A stretch of 7,192 bases of DNA from NCBI GenBank assembly GCA_026394095.1, contig JAPKYY010000018.1, positions 1-7,192 on the forward strand, in the 5' to 3' direction. Positions 1 to 6,716 of the stretch are shown one piece after another; the first letter of the stretch is position 1; each line of letters opens with the position of its first letter. The stretch comes from Acidobacteriota bacterium. GTDB taxonomy: Bacteria > Acidobacteriota > Terriglobia > Bryobacterales > Bryobacteraceae. The notes below the pieces were generated by a model. That model ran no database searches and was not told the DNA's origin. It saw only the letters and a list, made by a program, of their open reading frames with translations. The position numbers were made by a program, and so were the translations under genes.

Positions 1-608
1 TCCACATCTCCAGCCACAATCATCGTCGTATTCTCAGGCCGGTAATAACGCCGGTGAAACTGCCGCGAAAACTCATACAACTCCGGCATCACCTCGATAT
101 CCCGCAAGAAACCCATCGTCGTGTGCTGATAGGGATGCCGCTCAAACGAAGCCTCCCGTAACTTCTCGTGCAACAAATGAAACGGCTCCGCGCTGTCCTT
201 GTTGTACTCCGCCAGCACCGCCCGCGCCTCGGTACGGAAGGCCTCTTCTCCGTACTCAAGATTGGCAAAGCGGTCAGCCTCCATCTCCAGAATCTGCGGT
301 AGATCCTCACGAGTAAACGTCGTGTGATAAACCGTCAGATCGTCATCGGTATAAGCATTCTGAGCCGCCCCAGCCTGCTTCAAAACAGACTCATACCGCT
401 CCGGCGGATACGCAGCCGTCCCCCGAAACATCATGTGTTCGAACAGATGCGCAAACCCGCTCTTGCCCGCCTCAGTCTCATTGCGAGACCCCACATGCAC
501 CACGATGTAAAGCGACACAATATGCGGAAACCCGGTCGGCACCGTAATCAGCCTCAACCCGTTCGGGTAATCGTGCTGATCATAGTCAAAAGGAAAAATC
601 TTGGTCAT
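1..608 (-). CDS. M16 family zinc metallopeptidase (pitrilysin/insulinase type), N-terminal part
   Basis: Partial: 202 residues from the start, then the gene leaves the window. Seen: the translation begins MTKIFPFDYDQHDYPNGLRL and carries the inverted zinc motif HLFEH (His54, Glu57, His58) followed after 75 residues by Glu134 in the context AVLAEYNKD. This is the spacing of the M16 family H-x2-E-H-x(74-76)-E, where the two His and the distal Glu bind zinc and Glu57 is the catalytic base. The surrounding phrases (NGLRLI, HVGSRNE, FEHMMFRGT, YRPENTTMIVAGDV) are typical of the active N-terminal half. There is no clear signal peptide, so a cytoplasmic place or an unusual export route is possible; family members exist in both. 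The ATG is chosen because it has an AAGGAG just upstream and the homologous region begins at once. Minus-strand codons here end mostly in G. Bacterial M16 genes often come in pairs, but the partner would lie outside the window. Confidence 0.93.
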   Translation of the reverse strand, partial: MTKIFPFDYDQHDYPNGLRLITVPTGFPHIVSLYIVVHVGSRNETEAGKSGFAHLFEHMMFRGTAAYPPERYESVLKQAGAAQNAYTDDDLTVYHTTFTREDLPQILEMEADRFANLEYGEEAFRTEARAVLAEYNKDSAEPFHLLHEKLREASFERHPYQHTTMGFLRDIEVMPELYEFSRQFHRRYYRPENTTMIVAGDV

Positions 609-611
609 GCG

Positions 612-617
612 CTCCTT
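612..617 (-). promoter_or_regulatory. Shine-Dalgarno site of the M16 protease gene
   Basis: AAGGAG on the minus strand, three bases before the ATG at 608. It is the clearest ribosome binding site in the window and supports that start; most other starts here have none. Confidence 0.6.
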
Positions 618-634
618 GATTTGTTACTGTTTTT

Positions 635-647
635 AGAGTCTCACTCT
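635..647. repeat. Small inverted repeat AGAGT-CTC-ACTCT in the divergent gap
   Basis: Five-base perfect arms with a three-base centre, in the 48-base gap between the M16 gene and the 93-residue ORF. It shares the octamer AGTCTCAC with the dyad at 2077-2092. It could be a regulator site or chance; no factor can be named. Confidence 0.25.
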
Positions 648-656
648 TTGACATTC

Positions 657-938
657 ATGAGCGTACTCGTCAGACTCGGCCGCAAAAAAGCCATCCTCTG
701 CTCAGGCAAGTGGAGTTGCGCCGACCCTCGTCTCGAAGAGCAACTGCAAGCCTCGCTCGAAATCTGGGTGCAAAAAACCGGCGGCCCTCCAATAGGCAAC
801 CCGGATCCCGACAAATACGCAGCCGAAGCGACACGCCTCGAAATGGATTTCGAAATTGTCATCAGCAACCGCCCCAAGCACCGTAGCGCAAACAACGCCT
901 ACCTTGCCAAACGCCAAATCCGGCTCCCCTTCTACTAA
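657..938 (+). CDS. Hypothetical protein, 93 residues, family not recognised
   Basis: I do not recognise this protein. Seen: 93 residues starting MSVLVRLGRKKAILCSGKWS and ending KRQIRLPFY, with no signal peptide or membrane segment; two cysteines (Cys15, Cys20) flank a GKWS stretch, a Gly/Pro-rich turn (GGPPIGNPDPD) lies in the middle, and the last third is basic. The ATG at 657 is preferred although no Shine-Dalgarno precedes it; the frame is open upstream, with TTG at 648 as an alternative. Support for coding: codon choice, with many C-ending codons, matches the neighbouring plus-strand genes, and the stop TAA is followed after one base by the ATG of the kinase (TAAGATG), as in a translationally coupled pair. 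It probably shares the transcript with the kinase. It could in principle be a spurious ORF. Confidence 0.6.
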   Translation: MSVLVRLGRKKAILCSGKWSCADPRLEEQLQASLEIWVQKTGGPPIGNPDPDKYAAEATRLEMDFEIVISNRPKHRSANNAYLAKRQIRLPFY

Positions 939-939
939 G

Positions 940-1434
940 ATGCCCGCCGTCCTTCTGGCCGGCCCACCCGGCTCAGGCAAGTCCACTCTCGCCCAGGCCC
1001 TCGCCACTCACTTCAGCGGCCACGTCCTCAACAAAGACACTATCCGCGAAGCCATCTTCGGCCCCACTCAAGTCGCCTACACCGTAGAACAGGACGACCT
1101 CGTCCACGACTTCATGATCTCTGCCGCCCAAAGCCTCTGGCAATCGAACCCGAATCTCTGGATCTTCTTCGACGGTCGCGCTTACTCGAGGGCCTACCAA
1201 CGCAACCGCGTCCCCGCACACCACACCATCCTATGCAGCGCCAGCGACGAAACCATCCGTCGCCGCCTCCTCCAACCTCACACCGCCAGAAACCGCACCT
1301 GGGCCCTCTACCAAAAGATCCGCGACAACTTCGAACCCATAACCGAGCCCCACCTCACCATCAACACCGACTCACCACTCAGCCAATATCTGCCACAGGC
1401 AATTACTTACTTAACAGCGGCTGCAGATACTTGA
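940..1434 (+). CDS. Small P-loop kinase (AAA_33 / zeta-toxin-like nucleoside or small-molecule kinase fold)
   Basis: 164 residues. Seen: a Walker A motif almost at the N-terminus, GPPGSGKST (residues 8-16), preceded by the first beta strand PAVLLA; VLNKDTIRE (about 29-37), the usual acidic/Arg segment after strand 2 in this group; IFFDGRAYSR (about 75-84), where the Asp is the likely Walker B or substrate-site residue; and an Arg-rich lid, RRRLLQPHTARNR (about 107-119). Length and layout fit small ATP-dependent kinases such as gluconate kinase, chloramphenicol phosphotransferase and the AAA_33 domain. The substrate cannot be read from sequence. Start: the frame extends upstream to a TTG at 856, inside the 93-residue gene, but ATG 940 puts the P-loop in its normal place and is one base after the previous stop. 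No Shine-Dalgarno is visible, so reading may depend on coupling. The 3' end overlaps the convergent tesA-like gene by 32 bases. Confidence 0.85.
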   Translation: MPAVLLAGPPGSGKSTLAQALATHFSGHVLNKDTIREAIFGPTQVAYTVEQDDLVHDFMISAAQSLWQSNPNLWIFFDGRAYSRAYQRNRVPAHHTILCSASDETIRRRLLQPHTARNRTWALYQKIRDNFEPITEPHLTINTDSPLSQYLPQAITYLTAAADT

Positions 1435-2086
1435 ACACATTATTGGCCACCGCCGCCGCACCCTTCGCTGTCGGATGAATTCCATCCGGCTGCATCATCC
1501 CGGGTTGGTCGTAAACACCCTCCAGAACAAAGGGCATAAATGGATACTTGCTGTTCACCGCAAGACCCTTGTACATGCCCTCGAAGTCCCGAATGTATTC
1601 AGGCCCGTAATTCCGCGGCAGCGTAATCCCCAACACCAGAATCTTGCTCCCCTTAGCCTCAAGACGCCGTGAAATCTGCATCAGATTATCCCGGCTCTTG
1701 CTCAACACGATGCCTCGCAACCCGTCATTGCCGCCTAATTCCAGCAGCGTAACCTTCGGCTCCAGCTTCAGCGCATCATTCAACCGGTCGATGCCCCCGG
1801 AAGTCGTATCCCCGCTGATCCCGGCATTCACTACCTGATACTTGTAGCCCTTCTCATCCAGAATCTTCTGCAGCACATCCGGATATGTCTGCCCGGCATC
1901 AATCCCAAAACCCGCCGTAATGCTATCCCCAAAACAAAGCACCACCGGCCGCGTATCCTTGGGCGGCGCAGCCACCGTCGGCTTCGGTATATCCATCTTC
2001 GCTTCCGGCTCAGCACTTTTCTGAGCACAACCGCCTAACGCGAGCATCATCAATAAAGCTGTCGAGAAGAAAGAAAACAGTCTCAC
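1403..2086 (-). CDS. tesA: TesA-like GDSL esterase/thioesterase, predicted lipoprotein
   Basis: 227 residues from GTG 2086. Seen: a lipoprotein signal, one Arg then a hydrophobic stretch ending LALGGC, with Cys20 the predicted lipidated residue; a charged/Pro linker (about 21-46); then the SGNH-hydrolase domain with block I FGDSITAGFG (Ser55), block II NAGISGDT (Gly92), block III ELGGNDGLRG (Asn120) and block V DGIHPTAKG (Asp201, His204). The complete set of catalytic and oxyanion-hole residues is present. ELGGNDGLRG, LPRNYGPEY and the DGIHP block are close to E. coli TesA (thioesterase I / arylesterase / lysophospholipase L1), about 208 residues as precursor. Known for the family: hydrolysis of acyl esters and thioesters. 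Inferred: anchored to a membrane on the periplasmic side and working with the divergent ybbA-ybbP-like transporter. Start: the frame is open to 2179, but GTG 2086 gives a classic short signal; GTG codons further upstream would give a long uncharged N-terminus. No Shine-Dalgarno. Confidence 0.93.
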   Translation of the reverse strand: MRLFSFFSTALLMMLALGGCAQKSAEPEAKMDIPKPTVAAPPKDTRPVVLCFGDSITAGFGIDAGQTYPDVLQKILDEKGYKYQVVNAGISGDTTSGGIDRLNDALKLEPKVTLLELGGNDGLRGIVLSKSRDNLMQISRRLEAKGSKILVLGITLPRNYGPEYIRDFEGMYKGLAVNSKYPFMPFVLEGVYDQPGMMQPDGIHPTAKGAAAVANNVFKYLQPLLSK

Positions 2087-2092
2087 GACTGT
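2077..2092. promoter_or_regulatory. Dyad ACAGTC-TCAC-GACTGT over the tesA-like start, possible operator
   Basis: Perfect six-base arms around a four-base centre. It covers the GTG start codon (2084-2086) of the tesA-like gene and enters the 30-base gap to the ABC gene. Its place between two divergent starts fits an operator or an mRNA hairpin hiding the start codon, but a six-base dyad in 7 kb can arise by chance. Confidence 0.3.
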
Positions 2093-2093
2093 C

Positions 2094-2123
2094 AGAATAA
2101 GTAATACCACCACCCAATGTCGA
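2094..2123 (-). promoter_or_regulatory. Candidate promoter of the tesA-like gene
   Basis: On the minus strand, TCGACA (2118-2123; five of six to TTGACA) is followed after 18 bases by TATTCT (2094-2099; fits TANNNT, four of six to TATAAT). The -10 hexamer ends seven bases before the GTG at 2086, so transcription would begin at or next to the start codon, giving a leaderless mRNA. The -35 lies inside the first codons of the divergent ABC gene. Predicted by eye only. Confidence 0.35.
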
Positions 2124-2812
2124 ATCCAATTGCAGTCGAAGTCGATCAAGTAACCCGCGAAATTGATTCCGGAACCCATCTCGTGAAGATTCTAAAGGGG
2201 ATCTCCTTCCAGATCCCCCACGGCGAATTCGTCGCCATCATGGGCGCCTCCGGCAGCGGTAAAAGCACCCTCCTCGGCCTCCTCGCTGGCCTCGACTCCC
2301 CAACCACCGGCCACATCTTCCTCGACGGCACCGACATTACCAACCTCAAAGAAGACGATATGGCCCGCGTCCGCGGCTCTAAAATCGGCTTCGTCTTCCA
2401 GAGCTACCAGCTCATCCCTACCCTCACCGCCGAAGAAAACGTCCTCCTCCCACACGAACTCTCCGGCAAATCCGGCGACGGCAGCCCCCGCGCCAAACAA
2501 CTCCTCGCTCAGGTCGGCCTCCTCGACCGCGCCTCCCACTACCCCGTCCAGCTCTCCGGCGGCGAACAACAACGCGTTGCCCTGGCGCGCGCCTTTATGA
2601 CTCAGCCCCCCATCCTCCTCGCCGACGAACCCACCGGCAACCTCGACACCGCCAACGGCCGCATCGTTCTCGACCTCCTCATCAAGCTCAACCGCGAAGA
2701 AAAAACTACCCTCGTCATGGTCACCCACGACAAAGAACTCGCCACCTACGCCGACCGCGTCATCACCCTCCGCGACGGCCTCCTCGTCTCAGACGAACGG
2801 AAGGCGGCATGA
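2117..2812 (+). CDS. ybbA: ABC transporter ATPase, YbbA/LolD/MacB-type
   Basis: 231 residues, the normal length for this group. Seen: Walker A GASGSGKST (43-51), Q-loop GFVFQ (Gln95), signature LSGGEQQR (146-153), Walker B ILLADE (166-171, catalytic Glu171), D-loop GNLD (174-177) and switch His204 in VTHD. The signature LSGGEQQRVALARA and ADEPTGNLD are those of the LolD/FtsE/MacB branch, which drives Type VII permeases that do not move substrate through the membrane but use mechanical force on the periplasmic side. The cytoplasmic dimer would power the permease encoded next; the genes overlap by four bases (ATGA), so they are surely one operon. Divergent from the tesA-like gene with a 30-base gap, as with tesA and ybbA in E. 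coli. The ATG at 2117 has no Shine-Dalgarno; the N-terminus fits the family. The name ybbA rests on gene context plus family, since LolD and MacB ATPases look alike. Confidence 0.95.
   Translation: MSNPIAVEVDQVTREIDSGTHLVKILKGISFQIPHGEFVAIMGASGSGKSTLLGLLAGLDSPTTGHIFLDGTDITNLKEDDMARVRGSKIGFVFQSYQLIPTLTAEENVLLPHELSGKSGDGSPRAKQLLAQVGLLDRASHYPVQLSGGEQQRVALARAFMTQPPILLADEPTGNLDTANGRIVLDLLIKLNREEKTTLVMVTHDKELATYADRVITLRDGLLVSDERKAA
2799..2804 (+). promoter_or_regulatory. Shine-Dalgarno-like site for the permease
   Basis: GGAAGG lies four bases before the ATG at 2809, inside the last codons of the ATPase gene. It supports the ATGA-overlap start of the permease. Confidence 0.45.
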
Positions 2813-5367
2813 CGCAAACCTTCACCCTAGGTGCCGCTCGCAAGATCGCCTGGCGCGAAGCCCGCGCCTCCAGCTTCAAATTCCTCTTCGTAATCCTCGC
2901 TGTAGCCGTTGGTGTTGGCGCGCTCACCGGCGTCAGAGGCTTTTCGACATCCTTCCGTCGCATGCTCAATTCCGAAGCACGCACCCTCATGGCCGGTGAC
3001 GTCTCAGCCCGCGTCTTCATCCAGCCCGACGCCAAACAACAGCAAGTCCTCGATAGCTTCACCACCAAAGGCTCACGTCTCACCCAGATCACCGAGACAG
3101 TAACGATGGCCGCCAAGCCCGGCAACCCCATCCCAGTCCTCGTATCACTCAAAGCCGTCGACCCCGCCCAATACCCCTTCTACGGCGAAGTCATCTTCAA
3201 CCCCAAACAGAGCATCAGCACCGCACTCTGTGACAACTGCGTAGTCGCTGCGCAAGAGCTCCTCCTCCGCCTCGGCCTCGAAGTCGGCGGCACCATGAGA
3301 CTCGGCGGCAAAGACTTCCGCGTTTCAGCCATTGTCGAAAAAGAACCAGACCGCATGACCGGCAGCCTCAACGTCGGCCCTCGCATGATGATGTCCCGCA
3401 AAGCCCTGGCCACCACAGAACTCCTCACCGAAGGCAGCCGCGCGGCCCAGCGCTTCCTGGTCAAACTCCCCCCCATCGGAGCCGACGTAACAGCCACCCG
3501 TGACCTCCTCAAAAAGACCTTTCCCGACGCCCTCGTCACCGACTATCGCGAAACCCACCCCCTCATCACCAGAGGCCTCAACACGGCCACCAGCTTCTTA
3601 AGTCTGGTCAGCCTTGTCGCCCTCATCATCGGCTCACTCGGTGTCGCGATGGCCATGAACTCTCACCTCCAGCAGAAGCTCGACAACATCGCCGTCATGA
3701 AATGTTTGGGAGCCCGCTCTGGCCAGATCATCAGCATCTACCTGATGCAAACCCTGGCTCTCGGCGCGATCGGCGGCGTCTTCGGCATCGGCTTTGGCGT
3801 CGCCGTCCAGCTCGCCTTCCCCACCCTGATCGAGCGTTACTTCCAGATGCGTCCAGACTTCTACTTCGATTGGGCCTCGGTCGCACAAGGCTTCTTCGCC
3901 GGCCTCTTGAGCACGCTCCTCTTCACGCTCCCCCCGCTGCTCAGCATCCGCGAAATCAAGCCCAACACGATCTTCCGCCGCGACATGGCCGCCACCAAAG
4001 GCACCTGGCGCCAGCGCCTCGCCCAATCCCGCACAGCCATCCTCTGCGGCGCGCTAATCCTCGTCGGCTTGGGTCTATTGGCCGGCTGGCTCGCAGGCTC
4101 GAAGCTCGACGAAGCCATCCGCCTCGGCTCCTGGTTCGCCGGAGGCCTCGCCGTAAGCTTGGCCATCCTCGGCGGCTTCGCCTGGCTCCTCCTCAAGGGC
4201 TTGAAGCGCCTCTCCCCGCTAACAAAGGGGAGCCTCCGCCACGGCCTCGCCAACCTCTACCGTCCCGGCAACCAGGCCGAAGCAGTCCTGGTCGCCATCG
4301 GCATCGGCGTTATGTTCACGCTAACGATCTATCTGGTCCAACACTCGATCCTCACCGAGATCGCCGAAAGCGCCCCACCCGGAATGCCCAACGTCTTCAT
4401 GATCGACATCACCGAGCCCATGAAAGACGGCGTCACCAAGCTGGTCAACGAGCAACCCGGCGTCGAGAAAGTCGTCGAACTCGTCCCCAGCGTCGCAGCC
4501 AGACTAACCCACGTCCAGGGAGTAGAAGTCTCCAAGATGGAGCTCAAAGGCTTCGCCCGCCGCTTCCTCCAAACCCGCTCCATCACCTGGAATCAGAACC
4601 AGCCCAAGGGCACCAAACTCCTCCAGGGCAAATGGTTCACCACAGGCGAAACCGGCAAAGTAGCAGTAACGCAGGACACCGCCGAAGCCCTGAAACTCAA
4701 ACCCGGAATGGTCCTCGACTGGGCCGCCGCCGGCCGCACCTTCCGCACCGAAGTCGCAACGATATTCCGGCAGGAAAGCGTAAGAGCCGGAGCAACGCAG
4801 GAATTTATCCTCGATCCTGAAACCCTCAAAGGCCTCCCCGTAATCTACTTCGCAGGGGCAAGGGTCAAGACGGACAAAGTAGCAAAAGTCCAGGCCGCCA
4901 TCTACGGCAAGTACCCCACCATCAGCATCATCAACATAGCGGACGTTCTCGACATCATCCAGGAAGTAGTAGATCAGATAGCCGTAGTAATCCGCTTCAT
5001 CTCCGGCTTCGCAATCCTCGGCGGGGTCATCATTCTGGCAGCCAGCGTAGCCGGCACAAGATTCCGCCGCATTCGCGAAGTAGTAATCCTGAAAACCTTC
5101 GGAGGAACCCGCAACAAGATCGCCACGATTTTCAGCGTAGAATTCCTCCTGCTGGGCCTCTGCGCCGGAACATTAGGAAGCGCGTTAGCAACAGGCTTCA
5201 CCGGTATCCTGCTCAAGCGCTTCTTCACCGAAGCCGAATTCAAACTGGAGTACACCGCGCTAGCGATAGCAATCCTGTTCTACGCCCTAATAGCCAACGA
5301 CGCCTTCTGGGCCGCCAGCGCCCGCATCCTCAATCAGAAACCGCTAGCTATCCTTAGGGAAGATTAG
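2809..5367 (+). CDS. ybbP: FtsX-type ABC permease, YbbP-like, 10 predicted membrane segments
   Basis: 852 residues (E. coli YbbP is about 800). Seen: hydrophobic segments at about 22-44, 262-284, 308-338, 355-378, 410-430, 440-462, 490-511, 722-748, 775-803 and 815-838; a first extracytoplasmic domain at about 46-260 and a second at about 512-720. This is the doubled FtsX/MacB layout: two 4-TM units, with an extra TM pair in the middle. Just after TM2 and TM8 come MKCLGARSGQI (297-307) and LKTFGGTRNKI (761-771), the paired K-x2-G-[AG] elements that in FtsX-family proteins form the coupling helix touching the ATPase. The two halves occur in one chain, unlike LolC/LolE. An isolated CxxC (Cys141, Cys144) lies in the first periplasmic domain. 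Partner of the ATPase it overlaps. Inferred job: moving or extracting hydrophobic envelope molecules, perhaps handed to the TesA-like lipoprotein. The stop overlaps the convergent M28 gene by four bases. Confidence 0.93.
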   Translation: MTQTFTLGAARKIAWREARASSFKFLFVILAVAVGVGALTGVRGFSTSFRRMLNSEARTLMAGDVSARVFIQPDAKQQQVLDSFTTKGSRLTQITETVTMAAKPGNPIPVLVSLKAVDPAQYPFYGEVIFNPKQSISTALCDNCVVAAQELLLRLGLEVGGTMRLGGKDFRVSAIVEKEPDRMTGSLNVGPRMMMSRKALATTELLTEGSRAAQRFLVKLPPIGADVTATRDLLKKTFPDALVTDYRETHPLITRGLNTATSFLSLVSLVALIIGSLGVAMAMNSHLQQKLDNIAVMKCLGARSGQIISIYLMQTLALGAIGGVFGIGFGVAVQLAFPTLIERYFQMRPDFYFDWASVAQGFFAGLLSTLLFTLPPLLSIREIKPNTIFRRDMAATKGTWRQRLAQSRTAILCGALILVGLGLLAGWLAGSKLDEAIRLGSWFAGGLAVSLAILGGFAWLLLKGLKRLSPLTKGSLRHGLANLYRPGNQAEAVLVAIGIGVMFTLTIYLVQHSILTEIAESAPPGMPNVFMIDITEPMKDGVTKLVNEQPGVEKVVELVPSVAARLTHVQGVEVSKMELKGFARRFLQTRSITWNQNQPKGTKLLQGKWFTTGETGKVAVTQDTAEALKLKPGMVLDWAAAGRTFRTEVATIFRQESVRAGATQEFILDPETLKGLPVIYFAGARVKTDKVAKVQAAIYGKYPTISIINIADVLDIIQEVVDQIAVVIRFISGFAILGGVIILAASVAGTRFRRIREVVILKTFGGTRNKIATIFSVEFLLLGLCAGTLGSALATGFTGILLKRFFTEAEFKLEYTALAIAILFYALIANDAFWAASARILNQKPLAILRED

Positions 5368-6707
5368 CGGCCCAACCTCACATCCATATCCGCCAGCACA
5401 TAAGCAAACACCGCCAGCTGCGCAACATTCTTCTTAAACTCCACCGGGTCGATCTTGTCCAAAGTATCGGCCGCAGTATGATGCCACTCCATATACCGCT
5501 TCCCAACAGTCCTAACCCCGCTACCAATCACACCCTCCCGCATGATCGGCCCAATATCGGTCCCGCCACCACCCGGCGTCACAAGCCCCGCCCCAATCGG
5601 CTGCAACAACTTCCCGATCTCGCGCATCTGCTCCAGCGCCTTCTCTCCACCACCAGTAATCCCTAACCCCACCGGCCGCTCAGCCCCTCCATCCATCTCA
5701 ATCGCGATCACGTGATTCTTCAGTTGATCCTTAAACTGATCCCGGTAAGCCATCCCTCCCCGCGTCCCATTCTCCTCATTCGCCCAAAACACAACCCGAA
5801 TCGTACGTTTTGGCCTCAGCCCCAACTGCTTCAGCAAAATCAGCGCCTGCAGCGGACCAATACACCCACTGGCATCATCATGAGCCCCCTGCCCCACATC
5901 CCAGCTATCCAGATGCCCGCTAATCACCACCACCTCATCCGGCTTCTCACTCCCACGCAACTCCCCAATCACATTCGCCCCATCGGAATCCGGCAAAATC
6001 TTCGCCTCGCTCGAATAATGCACAACCACCCGCTCCCCACTAACCACCAAACGCTCCAACGTCCCGAGGCTCTCTTCCGACAAAGCCGCCGCAGGAATCA
6101 ACGGCACCCCCTCCTCAAAAGCCGTAACCCCCGTATGCGCCGAGTTCGCCGCCGGAATCCCGGCACTCCGAATCAACACCGCCGCCGCACCCAATTTAGA
6201 AGCCCGCGAAGGCCCACTCCGCCGGAAAGCCCCCGTCACCCCGTAGCTCACCCAGGGCGGATGAAACAACACAATCTTCCCCGCCACCCCAGCCCGCCCC
6301 AACTTCTCCAGCTCTTCAAAACTACGAACCCCCACCACCTCCGCCGTAACATCACCTCCACCGGTCATCCCAAGCCCCAGCATCGTCAGCGGCAACCGCA
6401 CGGGCGAGACAATTTCTGCCATCTCCTTCCCGCGAACCCAGTGCGGAATCTTCACCTTCGGTGTCGACACATTCTCAAGGCCACCCTCAATCATCTGCGC
6501 CGCGCTCCAAGCCACCGCCCGCGTAAAAGCCTCACTCCCGCTCAAACGGTGCCCAATCCGGTCGCAAAGATAGGCAAGCCGCTTCATCCCCTCTTCATCC
6601 TTTATCGCCGCCGCGATAATCTTCCGCGAGCGCTCGCGATACTGCTCTTCAACCGTCTGTCCAAAACCAACAGACATCAATAGGAGAAATAAACCAAAGG
6701 TACGCAT
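5364..6707 (-). CDS. Secreted M28 family zinc metallopeptidase with PA domain, carboxypeptidase Q-like
   Basis: 447 residues. Seen: a Sec signal peptide MRTFGLFLLLMSVGFG with likely cleavage before Gln17; a helical pro-like N-terminal part; a PA-type insert at about 115-235 (AGKIVLFHPPW, GAAAVLIRSAG); then the M28 peptidase core with the complete two-zinc set: His265 in SGHLDSWD, Asp277 in GAHDDASG, Glu311 (base) and Glu312 (ligand) in WANEENG, Asp339 in EMDGG, and His410 in EWHHTAADT. The string GHLDSWDVGQGA is typical of the carboxypeptidase Q (plasma glutamate carboxypeptidase) branch, so dipeptide or small-peptide hydrolysis outside the cytoplasm is likely; aminopeptidase activity cannot be excluded. 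The ATG directly begins the signal peptide; no Shine-Dalgarno is seen. It faces the permease gene with a four-base stop overlap and is divergent from hemH over 24 bases. Its coding strand is strongly G-rich over C, unlike the plus-strand genes. Confidence 0.94.
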   Translation of the reverse strand: MRTFGLFLLLMSVGFGQTVEEQYRERSRKIIAAAIKDEEGMKRLAYLCDRIGHRLSGSEAFTRAVAWSAAQMIEGGLENVSTPKVKIPHWVRGKEMAEIVSPVRLPLTMLGLGMTGGGDVTAEVVGVRSFEELEKLGRAGVAGKIVLFHPPWVSYGVTGAFRRSGPSRASKLGAAAVLIRSAGIPAANSAHTGVTAFEEGVPLIPAAALSEESLGTLERLVVSGERVVVHYSSEAKILPDSDGANVIGELRGSEKPDEVVVISGHLDSWDVGQGAHDDASGCIGPLQALILLKQLGLRPKRTIRVVFWANEENGTRGGMAYRDQFKDQLKNHVIAIEMDGGAERPVGLGITGGGEKALEQMREIGKLLQPIGAGLVTPGGGGTDIGPIMREGVIGSGVRTVGKRYMEWHHTAADTLDKIDPVEFKKNVAQLAVFAYVLADMDVRLGR

Positions 6708-6716
6708 GGGAGAATC

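Noticed and set aside
474..490. Inverted repeat GTCTC ... GAGAC inside the M16 gene
   Set aside because: Five-base arms within well-conserved coding sequence; no terminator or regulatory context.
648..653. Perfect TTGACA before the 93-residue ORF
   Set aside because: A partner -10 would lie near 671-676 (CAGACT, poor match) inside the gene, so transcription would start after its ATG. Not convincing as a promoter of this pair.
324..656. Upstream extension of the 93-residue ORF into the M16 gene
   Set aside because: This part is antisense to clear M16 coding sequence holding the zinc motif. A start at ATG 657, after the divergent gap, is more sensible.
856..939. TTG-started extension of the kinase
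   Set aside because: It adds a Ser/Thr/Pro-rich tail without family features and lies within the 93-residue gene; ATG 940 puts the P-loop at its normal place.
4212..4232. Inverted repeat CTCCCC ... GGGGAG in the permease gene
   Set aside because: Lies mid-gene with a nine-base loop and no T-run, in codons for a basic, apparently ordinary segment (LTKGSLRHGLANLYRP). Best explained as chance in coding DNA.
3702..4820. Plus-strand open frame (372 codons) in another frame inside the permease
   Set aside because: An Arg/Pro/His-rich shadow of a GC-rich gene; the permease frame has membrane segments and family motifs over the same bases.
5712..6683. Long plus-strand open frame (323 codons) opposite the M28 peptidase
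   Set aside because: Its translation is low-complexity and rich in Pro, His, Arg and Asn, with no domain. It arises because the C-rich plus strand seldom forms stops opposite a G-ending-codon gene. The minus-strand frame has all M28 zinc ligands.
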